Positions 14,518 through 22,132 of a stretch of DNA of 64,000 bases are shown here, piece after piece. Numbering within the stretch: the stretch's first letter is position 1; every line of letters starts with the position of its first letter. The translations under genes and the position numbers were made by a program. This DNA comes from Bifidobacterium tibiigranuli (GTDB taxonomy: Bacteria > Actinomycetota > Actinomycetes > Actinomycetales > Bifidobacteriaceae), in assembly GCF_009371885.1 (NCBI RefSeq), contig NZ_QLZA01000001.1, forward strand, positions 62,001 through 126,000. The letters are read 5' to 3'. The notes below the pieces were generated by a model. The model was given only the letters and a program-made list of their open reading frames with translations. It was not told where the DNA came from and did no database searches.

Positions 14518-15245
14518 CCGCCACCATGACCAGAACCGACAGCGTGCTGCCCGCATCAGTGCGCGGCGCATTCGCCGAGTCATCGCGATACCTGGAAAAT
14601 CTCATAGACCGATATAAGAAGGAATTAGGAGACATTATGACTGATACCAAGACCGCCAAGGATTACCTGCTGTGGATGGATGTGGAGACCACTGGGCTGG
14701 ACCTCGAAGCGAACTCGATTTTGGAGATCGAGCTGCGCCTGACCGATATGTCAGGTAAGCTGCAGAACCGTTTCCATGACATCGTCACGCCTCCTGAAAG
14801 CGTCAGATTCGACCGCAGCGCGCTCGAGATGCACGCGTTCAACGACCTCATACTGGCAGCGTGCGGCAAGGGAATGACGATGTGGCATTCGGCGGCGCGA
14901 CTGCGCGACTGGCTCCGCGACACCATGGACAAGCAGGACGCCATAAAAGATACTTGGCATCCGGCAGGAAGCTCGGTGCATTTCGACATCGCGTGGCTCA
15001 AACGCAATGGCGTCGACATCGACTACTACACGCCGATCAGCCACCAGCGTCTCGACCTGACCAGCATTCGGCTCCTGCTCAACGCGATAGACCCCAGCCT
15101 ATGGCACGACATCACCGAAGACATACCCCAGACCGACCACAGGACCAGCAGCTGCCTCGACCGCGATATCGCAACCTACAAGCAACTGCTCGACCTCGCA
15201 TACAACCACCCGCTAGGACCCGTCAGAAACAAGGACGCGCAATGA
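14514..15245 (+). CDS. DEDD-type 3'-5' exonuclease, oligoribonuclease-like
   Basis: 243 aa from ATG 14514 (ATGA overlap). An internal ATG at 14637 has a stronger GGAG at 8 nt and would give a 202-aa protein starting right before the nuclease, so two starts may be used. Exo I is LLWMDVETTGLDLEANSILEIE (D and E), Exo II is in the GSSVHFDIAWLKRNG segment, and Exo III includes the late HRTSSCLDRD. It closely resembles Orn, which degrades short RNAs, but phages may use such enzymes for DNA or nucleotide salvage. Confidence 0.75.
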   Translation: MTATMTRTDSVLPASVRGAFAESSRYLENLIDRYKKELGDIMTDTKTAKDYLLWMDVETTGLDLEANSILEIELRLTDMSGKLQNRFHDIVTPPESVRFDRSALEMHAFNDLILAACGKGMTMWHSAARLRDWLRDTMDKQDAIKDTWHPAGSSVHFDIAWLKRNGVDIDYYTPISHQRLDLTSIRLLLNAIDPSLWHDITEDIPQTDHRTSSCLDRDIATYKQLLDLAYNHPLGPVRNKDAQ

Positions 15246-15454
15246 GCCAGGAAACCAAACAGGCACAGGCCGAGGCGCTCGCCGCCAGCGCATGCGCCCT
15301 CTGCGGACGGATACAAGACAAGCTCGACCGGATAGCCGCATTGAAAATCGACCAATGGATGATCGAAGGGTTTACGAAGATCAGTATCGCCGATGCCAGT
15401 GGATTATCCACAACCCTGCTCGCGCTGCACAAAATCACCAAGGAGATGTCATGA
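15242..15454 (+). CDS. Early hypothetical protein
   Basis: 70 aa, helical, with a lone CALCG motif near residue 18 (SACALCGRIQDKLDRI). Coupled by ATGA overlaps on both sides. No family recognised. Confidence 0.45.
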   Translation: MSQETKQAQAEALAASACALCGRIQDKLDRIAALKIDQWMIEGFTKISIADASGLSTTLLALHKITKEMS

Positions 15455-15849
15455 AGACCACCACTATCATCACCGCGAAGATCAAGCCGTATATCTACGA
15501 CATGATAGTGCACGGACAGAAGCAGTTCGAGGTCAGGAACGAATCATTCTGCGATGCCGCTTTCATCCGCTACGTGGAGCCGGAGAGCGGTCGTGAATTC
15601 CCGGATCCCGTTTGCCCATGCACGAGGCGCTCATCGATCTACCGCCTCGGCCCCGAATATGATTTCGATCGCAGCTCGGACGGATTCGTGCAAGCCCTGT
15701 CAGGTCTCAGCGAAGCCGCGTTTGCTGAGATGTTCCCCAATCCGGGGCACTTCTTCGCTGCTTACACTGGATCGATAAATACACTCTATGCGGCGCCGAT
15801 CGGCGCACGGATCAGCACCCTGCCCCAGATATTCGAGGAAGAGCAATGA
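15451..15849 (+). CDS. ASCH/DUF3850-like small protein
   Basis: 132 aa. The N-terminus TIITAKIKPYIYDMIVHGQKQ then FEVRNESF resembles the start of ASCH/DUF3850 domains (KP..++.+..G.K..EVR), a PUA-like fold tied to RNA or modified-nucleotide binding. The rest does not show the family clearly. A tentative call. Confidence 0.4.
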   Translation: MKTTTIITAKIKPYIYDMIVHGQKQFEVRNESFCDAAFIRYVEPESGREFPDPVCPCTRRSSIYRLGPEYDFDRSSDGFVQALSGLSEAAFAEMFPNPGHFFAAYTGSINTLYAAPIGARISTLPQIFEEEQ

Positions 15850-16106
15850 GGCAGAAAATAATCAAATGCATCAAGGACTCTATGGACGACATTCACGCTG
15901 ACACTTTTTACGCTATGGAGGCTATCCTCGTCGGCATCCTCTTACCGCTGTCATTGCTCGCTGGCTGCGATGCCGCGCCCAGCGACCAAGGCGGCCAGTT
16001 GAGAGCTTACAACGTGGACGTCGGACATAACCGGCGCGTGCTGTGCATCGCCGACGATATATCGAATAGCGCTGCAGTCTCCTGCGATTGGGGGCATGCC
16101 GAATGA
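15846..16106 (+). CDS. Small predicted lipoprotein
   Basis: 86 aa. A hydrophobic segment AILVGILLPLSLLAGCDAA ends in a lipobox (LLAGC), but the N-terminal region before it is unusually long (about 25 residues). A surface-exposed lipoprotein from an early or lysogenic transcript could mediate superinfection exclusion; this is inference. Confidence 0.5.
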   Translation: MRQKIIKCIKDSMDDIHADTFYAMEAILVGILLPLSLLAGCDAAPSDQGGQLRAYNVDVGHNRRVLCIADDISNSAAVSCDWGHAE

Positions 16107-16378
16107 GCGCACTGCACATCGATATGTCGGACCCGCGCCAGAGCCTGTCGCTCAAGATCGGCGCGGGAATCGCGGCGGCGATCAGCTCGTTTCCCGATGG
16201 CGCGAAAGCCGATGCCGAGGAAGTGCTCATGGCCGCCGCTGCGACTGGCTGGGCGCTGGGCCGCTGCTCCGATATGACGATTAAGGAGAAAGCGCACATC
16301 GAGGAGATGTGGAACACCGTGAAGCCCTACTACGATGCCGCGCTCTGCAGCGCGCAGGAAGGAATCGTGGAGCGATGA
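16103..16378 (+). CDS. Early hypothetical protein
   Basis: 91 aa, soluble and helical (MAAAATGWALGRCSDMTIKE, then AHIEEMWNTVKPYYDAA). Overlaps both neighbours by 4 bp. No family recognised. Confidence 0.45.
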   Translation: MSALHIDMSDPRQSLSLKIGAGIAAAISSFPDGAKADAEEVLMAAAATGWALGRCSDMTIKEKAHIEEMWNTVKPYYDAALCSAQEGIVER

Positions 16379-16497
16379 GCCAGGCGAGAATCGACATGAT
16401 CCGGCACTGGCACGATCTCGGCTATACGGCCGAATACATCGCCACTCTGCTGGGCGAGCCATTGTGGAGCATCCAAGCCATCATCAACAGCCAGTAG
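16375..16497 (+). CDS. 40-aa helix-turn-helix-like micro-protein
   Basis: The sequence IDMIRHWHDLGYTAEYIA then LLGEPLWSIQAIIN fits one resolvase or sigma-like helix-turn-helix with little else. Last gene of the overlapped early operon. A hairpin follows 10 bp later. Confidence 0.45.
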   Translation: MSQARIDMIRHWHDLGYTAEYIATLLGEPLWSIQAIINSQ

Positions 16498-16507
16498 CAA
16501 AAGAAAC

Positions 16508-16527
16508 GCCCCATCCGGAGACGGGGC
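16508..16527. terminator. Hairpin at the end of the early operon
   Basis: GCCCC (16508-16512) pairs with GGGGC (16523-16527) around a palindromic TCCGGA. The minus strand continues GTTTCTTTT, so a leftward terminator is possible; the plus strand lacks a U-run. Confidence 0.4.
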
Positions 16528-16561
16528 ATTGGTCGTGAGAAGCCATTAGTCATTCTACCGG

Positions 16562-17329
16562 ATGGAGCGGAACTTGAACACGTGCAATAATTGCGGAAAC
16601 GAATCAGACCAGCCATTGTGCCAGCCATGCGCCACGAGGCTCGCCAATGACCTGAATACGCTGCGCTCAAATCTTCCAGCATTGCGCGAGGAGGCGTCCA
16701 GGCGCAGCACGGTCGTGCGCCGCGAGCACGGCGGAGGCTCCAGAAGCGTCGCCCCCATCCCATTGAACATGGGAGCATTCCAGCTTGTGCATGATATCGA
16801 TGAGTTCGCCGGCATGCTCGGCCGGGCGTTGAATCTGAATTACAACCGGCACATGCCAAGCGAGTCGCTGCTCAAAGCGGCATCGCAGCGGATCCCCGCA
16901 TTGGCGTCGCGAAAGGATATCGCGCACCTCATGCACGTGGCCCGACGGTACGCGCACCAGTCGGTCATGACGCTCACGCCTCCCGAGGACCGGCGCATGG
17001 TCGGCCTGTGCCCGACATGCGAGCGGGAGCTGTGGTGCACCGACACCGAGATCGCCGGCCAGTGGATCGTGTGCAGATGCGGCGAGACGCTCAAGGTGAC
17101 GGACGTACAGGAGCAGCACCTGCTCACCTGCGCGCTGGCCGAGAACGAGAACACCCAGGGCACCGCATCCGCCGTTTCCAAGCTCCTGCTCGCCAACGGT
17201 ATCAAGGTGCGACGGCAGACAATAGCACAGTGGAAGAACCGGGGAATACTCGTGCCATGCGGCTGGGATTCCGGCAAACCGGTCTATCGGGTGTGGGCCG
17301 TATGGAAGTGTATAGTGCGGAATTCCTGA
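16562..17329 (+). CDS. Zinc-ribbon and helix-turn-helix protein, possible late-gene regulator
   Basis: 255 aa. N-terminal zinc knuckle (CNNCGNESDQPLCQPC), a helical middle, a second zinc ribbon (GLCPTCERELWC, then IVCRCGETL) and a C-terminal helix-turn-helix-like end (ASAVSKLLLANGIKVRRQTI, AQWKNRGILVP). It stands between the early operon and the packaging/late genes. This layout fits a phage late transcription activator, though the role is inferred from position and domains. Confidence 0.55.
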   Translation: MERNLNTCNNCGNESDQPLCQPCATRLANDLNTLRSNLPALREEASRRSTVVRREHGGGSRSVAPIPLNMGAFQLVHDIDEFAGMLGRALNLNYNRHMPSESLLKAASQRIPALASRKDIAHLMHVARRYAHQSVMTLTPPEDRRMVGLCPTCERELWCTDTEIAGQWIVCRCGETLKVTDVQEQHLLTCALAENENTQGTASAVSKLLLANGIKVRRQTIAQWKNRGILVPCGWDSGKPVYRVWAVWKCIVRNS

Positions 17330-17390
17330 ACAGTCCGGACGGTCTTGGCGAGATGGCTGAGCACCTTCGCCTGTTGTTAACATAGTCCTT

Positions 17391-17991
17391 ATGGATCAGC
17401 TATGGGCGACTGTCATAATTGCCGCGATTACCGGGCTTACAGGCATACTTGCCCCTATTGCCCCCAAACTCGCAGAACGAAGGATGGCAAGAAAGGAGGA
17501 GAGTAAAAAAACTTCTTGCCAGTCTTGCTAAAGATTTGGATAATCAGAGTAGACAGATATGGGAAACTAGCTTAAGTCTCTTCATCGCCTATAAGCATGA
17601 CACCGAATATAGGAATGAACGTGAAAATGAAGGCCCGATGGGAGAAGAAGAATGGTTCGCCGTGGGGGCTCAGAGGGCATCTGAGATTGACGATGACATA
17701 GAATCTGCGGAGAAGACAATGAAGGAGCTGATCGCATTGTCCGATGCACGTCTTTTTACGATTAATACAACATTCCCAGATCTTTCACAACCAGCTAAGC
17801 AACTGCTGAAAACGTCTCAGCCCTGCCAGATTCAGTATGAGTTCCCCCAGCTGGATGATGAGAGAGCGTTCGTATCAACATACGCCGGTTCATTCGATAC
17901 TACGGGTTTCACAGGTGATCTCAAAACCCGAAGAGATGCGGCCAGAAAAAGCTTTGAAACCGCAGTCGCGAAAAAACTACAATCGTTGTGA
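17391..17991 (+). CDS. Membrane-anchored hypothetical protein split by a frameshift at an A7 tract
   Basis: ATG 17391 opens a 46-aa frame with a membrane helix (VIIAAITGLTGILAPIA) that stops at 17531. The following frame, open to 17991, continues naturally from the same point with KKLLASLAKDLDNQ and a soluble acidic domain (WETSLSLFIAYKHD, EEWFAVGAQRASEID). The two meet at A7 (17505-17511). Removing one A would make a single ~200-aa protein. The second frame has no good start of its own. Programmed slippage, phase variation or a sequencing error are all possible. AT-richer than its neighbours. Confidence 0.5.
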
Positions 17992-18099
17992 GGTAATGAT
18001 TGGAGCATACTGTAATCGTTTTTTGCATATTGCCCCTGTAATCGCCATACTTCATATAGTTGGTCTTTTCCATAGATGGGATACCAGCACTGACAGCAA

Positions 18100-18124
18100 G
18101 AGCCCGGCAGACTTCGCCGGGCTC
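18100..18124. terminator. 9-bp stem hairpin downstream of a leftward small gene
   Basis: GAGCCCGGC (18100-18108) pairs perfectly with GCCGGGCTC (18116-18124), loop 7 nt. It lies 14 bp past the stop of the minus-strand gene at 18138, so it probably ends that transcript and perhaps the convergent one from 17991. No U-run. Confidence 0.5.
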
Positions 18125-18137
18125 GAACGAAGCCGTG

Positions 18138-18293
18138 TCAGCCCAGCTGAATGCAGATCTTGCACTTTGGCCAGTTGTTGGTTCCGTAGCGCTTGTCGGA
18201 TTCCTTTATCTGTTTGCCGTTCGGGCAGTTGTCGTGATCGTGGTAGACATACGGCGGCCGTGGGACGGTCGAATAGTAAGCGGATACCTTCAT
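18138..18293 (-). CDS. 51-aa zinc-knuckle-like protein on the minus strand
   Basis: ATG at 18293 follows GGGGGTG about 8 nt upstream on the minus strand. The product contains HDHDNCPNGKQIKE and NWPKCKICIQLG, i.e. two His and paired Cys that could form a small zinc site. It is the only leftward gene inside the rightward late region and is followed by a strong hairpin. No family recognised. Confidence 0.6.
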   Translation of the reverse strand: MKVSAYYSTVPRPPYVYHDHDNCPNGKQIKESDKRYGTNNWPKCKICIQLG

Positions 18294-18364
18294 TGAATAT
18301 CACCCCCAATCCACATCGATTGAACAGTTACAGCAGTCATGATAGTCCGAAAGCTGGTGGCGTG

Positions 18365-18562
18365 ATGCTAAAGGAAAAATTCTATGAATCAGATGTCGAA
18401 CACCCCCGCACGGAGTCAGACGAACCGGATCTCGTCGTCCAATGGGGCGAGGAGCCGCCGCGCATATCCGGTACGCTCACACTCAACAGCCGGTCCGGTG
18501 TGAACCGGATCATCTGCAGCCTTCGCCGCGCCCGCAATAGGACCTTCGGCAAAGACGAATGA
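18365..18562 (+). CDS. Small hypothetical protein
   Basis: 65 aa from ATG 18365 with a weak GGTGG upstream. Acidic first half (HPRTESDEPDLVVQWGEEP), basic end (IICSLRRARNRTFGKDE). A hairpin with stem ACGCTCC/GGAGCGT and TTTC follows at 18569-18590. No family recognised. Confidence 0.4.
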   Translation: MLKEKFYESDVEHPRTESDEPDLVVQWGEEPPRISGTLTLNSRSGVNRIICSLRRARNRTFGKDE

Positions 18563-18837
18563 GTAGACACGCTCCGGTGCGCTGGAGCGTTTCGGGTGTT
18601 GGTCCGAGCCTATGATTCGGACCGTCAATACTTGCCCGGCTTCTTGGCCGTGTGTACCGGCGTACTTCCCGGGCAACATAAGCCGGACGGCTACCTTTCA
18701 ACGTCCGGCCCATGCTTCACAAATCAGGAGCGACCGGGTCGTCTTCTGCCGATAAACACTTGCCCGCCCCCACCACAATCCACAAGCCCCCAATCCAGGC
18801 GGATGGGAGCGGGCAACCCACGTAACCCGAGAGGGGG
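18563..18837. other. Structured non-coding segment before the packaging genes
   Basis: 275 bp without a convincing gene and with three inverted repeats: ACGCTCC/GGAGCGT (18569-18590), GGTCCGA/TCGGACC (18601-18623) and GCCGGACG/CGTCCGGC (18682-18709). It could hold a terminator for the upstream genes, a small RNA, or part of the packaging recognition region. Confidence 0.4.
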
Positions 18838-19068
18838 ATGGCAATGCCGCAGGAATATAATCCCACACTCGTACCCGACGAGCAGGAACCGGCCACCCTG
18901 GCGGACGCCGTGCACCAGCTCACCCGCATAGCGGACAACCTCACCCCGGACGGGACCATGGAGGTCACCCGGGAGCGTGTTGCCGCGGCCTGGGAGCAGA
19001 CGGGCATGCGCATCTACCAAGACCGGTTCATGGATGCGCTCGGCCACCTTGGCGTCACGATCGTCTAA
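18838..19068 (+). CDS. Small conserved-type phage protein upstream of HNH
   Basis: 76 aa; GAGAGGGGG precedes the ATG. It has an acidic start and a helix (LADAVHQLTRIADNLTPDG), then a C-terminal helical pattern REAVAAAWEQTG-like (actual TRERVAAAWEQTGMRIYQDR). Its stop shares one base with the HNH start. No family recognised. Confidence 0.5.
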   Translation: MAMPQEYNPTLVPDEQEPATLADAVHQLTRIADNLTPDGTMEVTRERVAAAWEQTGMRIYQDRFMDALGHLGVTIV

Positions 19069-19481
19069 TGCCCACGCGACCGAGCGGACGCTGCACGTTC
19101 CCCGGGTGCACAAGCAAGGCGACGTATCGCGGACGCTGCGACGAACATCAGGAACTGTGGCAGCGCCAATCCAAGCACACGGCCGTCATCAACCGCGCGC
19201 TTTGGGAACGCGTCAGACGGCAGGCGCTGCGACGCGACCACAACACGTGCGTCATCTGTGGCGAACCCGGCAACGAAGTCGACCACATTCGCGAAGTCGC
19301 CGACGGCGGCGCGCTTTACGACCTCGCCAACACGCAGACGCTGTGCCATCAATGCCACTTGAAGAAGACCTACGCGATGGCCCGCAAACGCAGACTCGAC
19401 CGCGAGCGCAGGAACGCCTCTGAGGAGTCTTCCGGCGTGGATGTGATGGATGTGTGGCGGCGTCTGGGGTTCGGTTCCTAG
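19068..19481 (+). CDS. HNH endonuclease of the packaging module
   Basis: 137 aa. N-terminal zinc knuckle (CTFPGCTSKATYRGRCDEH), then a canonical HNH: CVICGEPGNEVDHIREVADG, LANTQTLCHQCHLKKT. In cos-type phages this gene sits beside terminase and stimulates site-specific cos cleavage by the large subunit. Here it lies just upstream of TerS, which favours cos packaging. Confidence 0.9.
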   Translation: MPTRPSGRCTFPGCTSKATYRGRCDEHQELWQRQSKHTAVINRALWERVRRQALRRDHNTCVICGEPGNEVDHIREVADGGALYDLANTQTLCHQCHLKKTYAMARKRRLDRERRNASEESSGVDVMDVWRRLGFGS

Positions 19482-19713
19482 CGGCCATTCTCGATCGTCT
19501 CGTGGCACCCCTGGGGTAGGGGGCGTTCGCGAATTGGGATGGCGACCCTCCGTCCGCGCGCGCCGAGGGCTCCTTTTTTGCGTCTCAGGTTTTTAGAAAA
19601 AATGGAGTTTTTCGGCCCTCCCGCCCTGGATGGTCGTTTCCACGTCGTTTTCGCCTGTTTTCCGCGTATTTTACGTCGTTTTCGGTCGTTGTAGCTGTTC
19701 TGGGGAGGTTTTC
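19482..19713. other. Candidate cos region
   Basis: 232 bp between HNH and TerS with no gene. It contains a G/C-run element CACCCCTGGGGTAGGGGGCG near 19504-19523, then a GC-rich tract, GGCTCCTTTTTTG near 19566 (terminator-like) and a T-rich leader with repeated CGTCGTTTTCG. The HNH-cos-TerS order is common in cos phages, so cohesive ends probably map here. Confidence 0.45.
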
Positions 19714-20190
19714 ATGGGTGCTCGTGGTCCCCAGAAGGCTCCGTTGCGGCTGCGCGTTATCAATGGGCGTGCGGATGGTCGTGATTCGGGCGGCCGGCGG
19801 TTGGAGAAGCCGCTTGAGGTGGCCCGTGAGGCTCCGAAGATGCCCTCCTGGCTGCCGCATTACGCGAAATTGGAGTGGAAGCGGGTCGTTCCGCCGCTTG
19901 CGGCGAAGGGCCTGCTCAAGGAGGGCGATCTGGGGTCGCTCGCGGCCTACTGTCTGGCGGTCTGGCAGATGAAGGAGGCCATGTCGGAGCTTACGGAGAA
20001 CGGTTCGCTGACCACGCCGGGCAAGGAGTCGCTGAAGGCGCATCCGGCGGTGGCCGCGTTGCGCAACGCGCAGTCGACGATCCGCTCGTTCGCCCATGAG
20101 TTCGGCCTGACCCCGGCTTCGGAGGCGAATGTGGCCGGGAAGGACGATGAGGAGGATGACGGCAACCCGTTCGCAGCGCAGTTTGGATGA
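19714..20190 (+). CDS. terS: Terminase small subunit (P27 family)
   Basis: 158 aa; ATG 19714 follows GGGGAGG. Family features are the start GARGPQKAPLRLRVINGRAD, PSWLPHYAKLEWKRVVPPLA and the helical SLAAYCLAVWQMKEAMSELT segment. The C-terminus is acidic (GKDDEEDDGNPF). It recognises packaging DNA and recruits the large subunit, whose gene overlaps its end. Confidence 0.9.
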   Translation: MGARGPQKAPLRLRVINGRADGRDSGGRRLEKPLEVAREAPKMPSWLPHYAKLEWKRVVPPLAAKGLLKEGDLGSLAAYCLAVWQMKEAMSELTENGSLTTPGKESLKAHPAVAALRNAQSTIRSFAHEFGLTPASEANVAGKDDEEDDGNPFAAQFG

Positions 20191-21922
20191 TGTGGAGCTG
20201 CCGTCCGCCTCAGAGCTCGAGCGGCTGAAGCTGAGTCCCGAGGTGGCGGCGTATATGCTGTCGCGGGGCCTGGAGCTGCCGGAGGAGTGGCAGGCGCCGA
20301 AGATCAAGGTGCCGGAGCCGCGTGACGTCGAGGGAGCCGTGTTCTCGCCGGACCGCGTCGACCGGGTGCTGGCCGCCTTCCACATGCTCAGGCATACGCA
20401 GGGCAAGTGGGCGGGCAAGCCGTTGGATCCGGCCGCATGGCAGGTCGCGTGGATCCTCGCGCCGGCGTTCGGCTGGCTGCATCCCGACGAGGACGGGAAC
20501 TACGTGCGCATCGTCAACGACCTGTACGTGGATGTGCCCCGCAAGAACGGCAAATCCACCCTGTCCGGCGGCATCGCGGTGTACATGCTGGGCGCGGACG
20601 GGGAGCGTGGAGCGCAGGTGGTATGCGCGGCCTCCACCGAGCACCAGGCGGGCTTCGTCTTCCAGCCGGTCAAGCAATTGGTCGAGAAGACGCCGGCGCT
20701 CGAGGGCGTCATGAAGGCTCACCAGAAGCGCATCGTGCACCCCGCGTCCGGCTCCTACATGGAGGTCATCAGCTCGGCGGCCGACGCGGCGCACGGCATG
20801 AACCTGCACTGCTTCATCTGCGACGAGCTGCACGTGTACAAGTCCGGCGACCTGGTGCACACGCTGCAGACGGGCCGCGGATCACGCACGCAGCCGCTCG
20901 GCGTGTACATCACCACCCCGGACGCCGGCAAGACGCACACGATCTACGACGAGACCCGCCGCTACGTGGAGCAGCTCGCCGAGGGAACCATCCACGACGA
21001 ATCCTGGTACGGGGTCGTGTGGGGCGCGTCCGAGACGGACGACCCATTCGCGGTCGAGACACAGATGAAGGCGAACCCCGGCTATGGAGTCTCACCGGCA
21101 GCAGAATACCTCGCCAAACAGGCGTTGCACGCGAAGAACAGCCCATCCAACCTCGCCAGCTACCTCAGACTGCACCTCGGCATCCGCACCAAACAGGAGA
21201 CCCGCTTCATCACCCTCACGTCATGGGACCGCAACAAGGGCCCGATCGCCGCACAGGACATGACCGAACGGTTCAAGGGACTGCCATGCTTCGGCGGCTG
21301 GGACCTCGCGGCCGTATCCGATCTCACGGCGTGGAGCCTCGTGTTCCCCCATGACGACGGCACGTACGACTGCATGCTCCGCTTCTGGACGCCCGAAGGC
21401 AACCTGCCGAACCTCGACAAACGCACCAGCGGATCCGCCTCCACATGGGTGTCCGACGGATACCTCACGCTCACGCCCGGCGACGTCACCGACTACGGGT
21501 ACGTGGAACGCCGCATCCTCGACGACCTGCGCGACTACGACGTGCAGACCATCGGATACGACCCCTGGAACGCCACCCAGGTCGTCAACGACCTCGAGGA
21601 GCAGGGCGTCGCGGAATCACGTCTCACCGTCGTCCGCCAGGGCTCCAAAACCCTCTCCCCGGTGCTCAAGGAACTGCAACGACTCCTCCTGACCGGCACC
21701 ACGGAGCACCCCACGTTCCGCCACGGCGGCAACCCCGTCCTGCGCTGGAACGTCGACAACCTCGCCGTCAAATCCGACGCCAACGGCAACGTACAACCCT
21801 CCAAAGCCGACGCCAGGGACAAGATCGACGGCGTCGCCGCCACCCTCAACGCCCTATCCGAAGCCATGACGCGGCCAGTAAGGCCCAGCGCATACGAGGC
21901 GCACGGACTCATGACCATCTAA
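20156..21922 (+). CDS. terL: Terminase large subunit
   Basis: 588 aa from ATG 20156, overlapping TerS by 35 bp; GTG 20192 is an alternative start. ATPase: Walker A VPRKNGKSTLSGG, Walker B CFICDELHVY, and a coupling segment LGVYITTPDAG. Nuclease domain from ~residue 375: GGWDLAAVSDLTAW, TIGYDPWNATQVVND, then KADARDKIDGVAA with a late Asp. It translocates and cuts phage DNA at the portal. Confidence 0.95.
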   Translation: MTATRSQRSLDDVELPSASELERLKLSPEVAAYMLSRGLELPEEWQAPKIKVPEPRDVEGAVFSPDRVDRVLAAFHMLRHTQGKWAGKPLDPAAWQVAWILAPAFGWLHPDEDGNYVRIVNDLYVDVPRKNGKSTLSGGIAVYMLGADGERGAQVVCAASTEHQAGFVFQPVKQLVEKTPALEGVMKAHQKRIVHPASGSYMEVISSAADAAHGMNLHCFICDELHVYKSGDLVHTLQTGRGSRTQPLGVYITTPDAGKTHTIYDETRRYVEQLAEGTIHDESWYGVVWGASETDDPFAVETQMKANPGYGVSPAAEYLAKQALHAKNSPSNLASYLRLHLGIRTKQETRFITLTSWDRNKGPIAAQDMTERFKGLPCFGGWDLAAVSDLTAWSLVFPHDDGTYDCMLRFWTPEGNLPNLDKRTSGSASTWVSDGYLTLTPGDVTDYGYVERRILDDLRDYDVQTIGYDPWNATQVVNDLEEQGVAESRLTVVRQGSKTLSPVLKELQRLLLTGTTEHPTFRHGGNPVLRWNVDNLAVKSDANGNVQPSKADARDKIDGVAATLNALSEAMTRPVRPSAYEAHGLMTI

Positions 21923-21946
21923 CACATACCGACGATTGGAGTGCCC

Positions 21947-22132
21947 ATGTGGTTCCTTCCCGGACGCAGGATCACCGTATCCCTCACCGACGGGAGCGCG
22001 CTTTCCGGAGTGACGCGTCTGACATGGCCCGGCCGCGTAAAGCTGGGACAGGTGTCGGTCTCACAGGGCGACGTGCCCGGAACCGTGTTCGTCTACTCGC
22101 GCGCCGTGCTCACGATCCAGGTGGTGGGCTGA
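21947..22132 (+). CDS. Small protein between terminase and portal
   Basis: 61 aa from ATG 21947, with GGAG 6 nt upstream (GTG 21941 also in frame). Almost all beta (RRITVSLTDGSALSGVTR, GTVFVYSRAVLTIQVV). A similarly placed small beta protein is frequent in actinophages; its role is unknown to me. The stop shares one base with the portal start. Confidence 0.6.
   Translation: MWFLPGRRITVSLTDGSALSGVTRLTWPGRVKLGQVSVSQGDVPGTVFVYSRAVLTIQVVG

Noticed and set aside
17419..17502. TTG 17419 as the real start of the soluble protein
   Set aside because: The upstream frame starting at ATG 17391 with a membrane helix explains the same DNA better; the TTG reading there is Pro/Leu-rich out-of-frame sequence.
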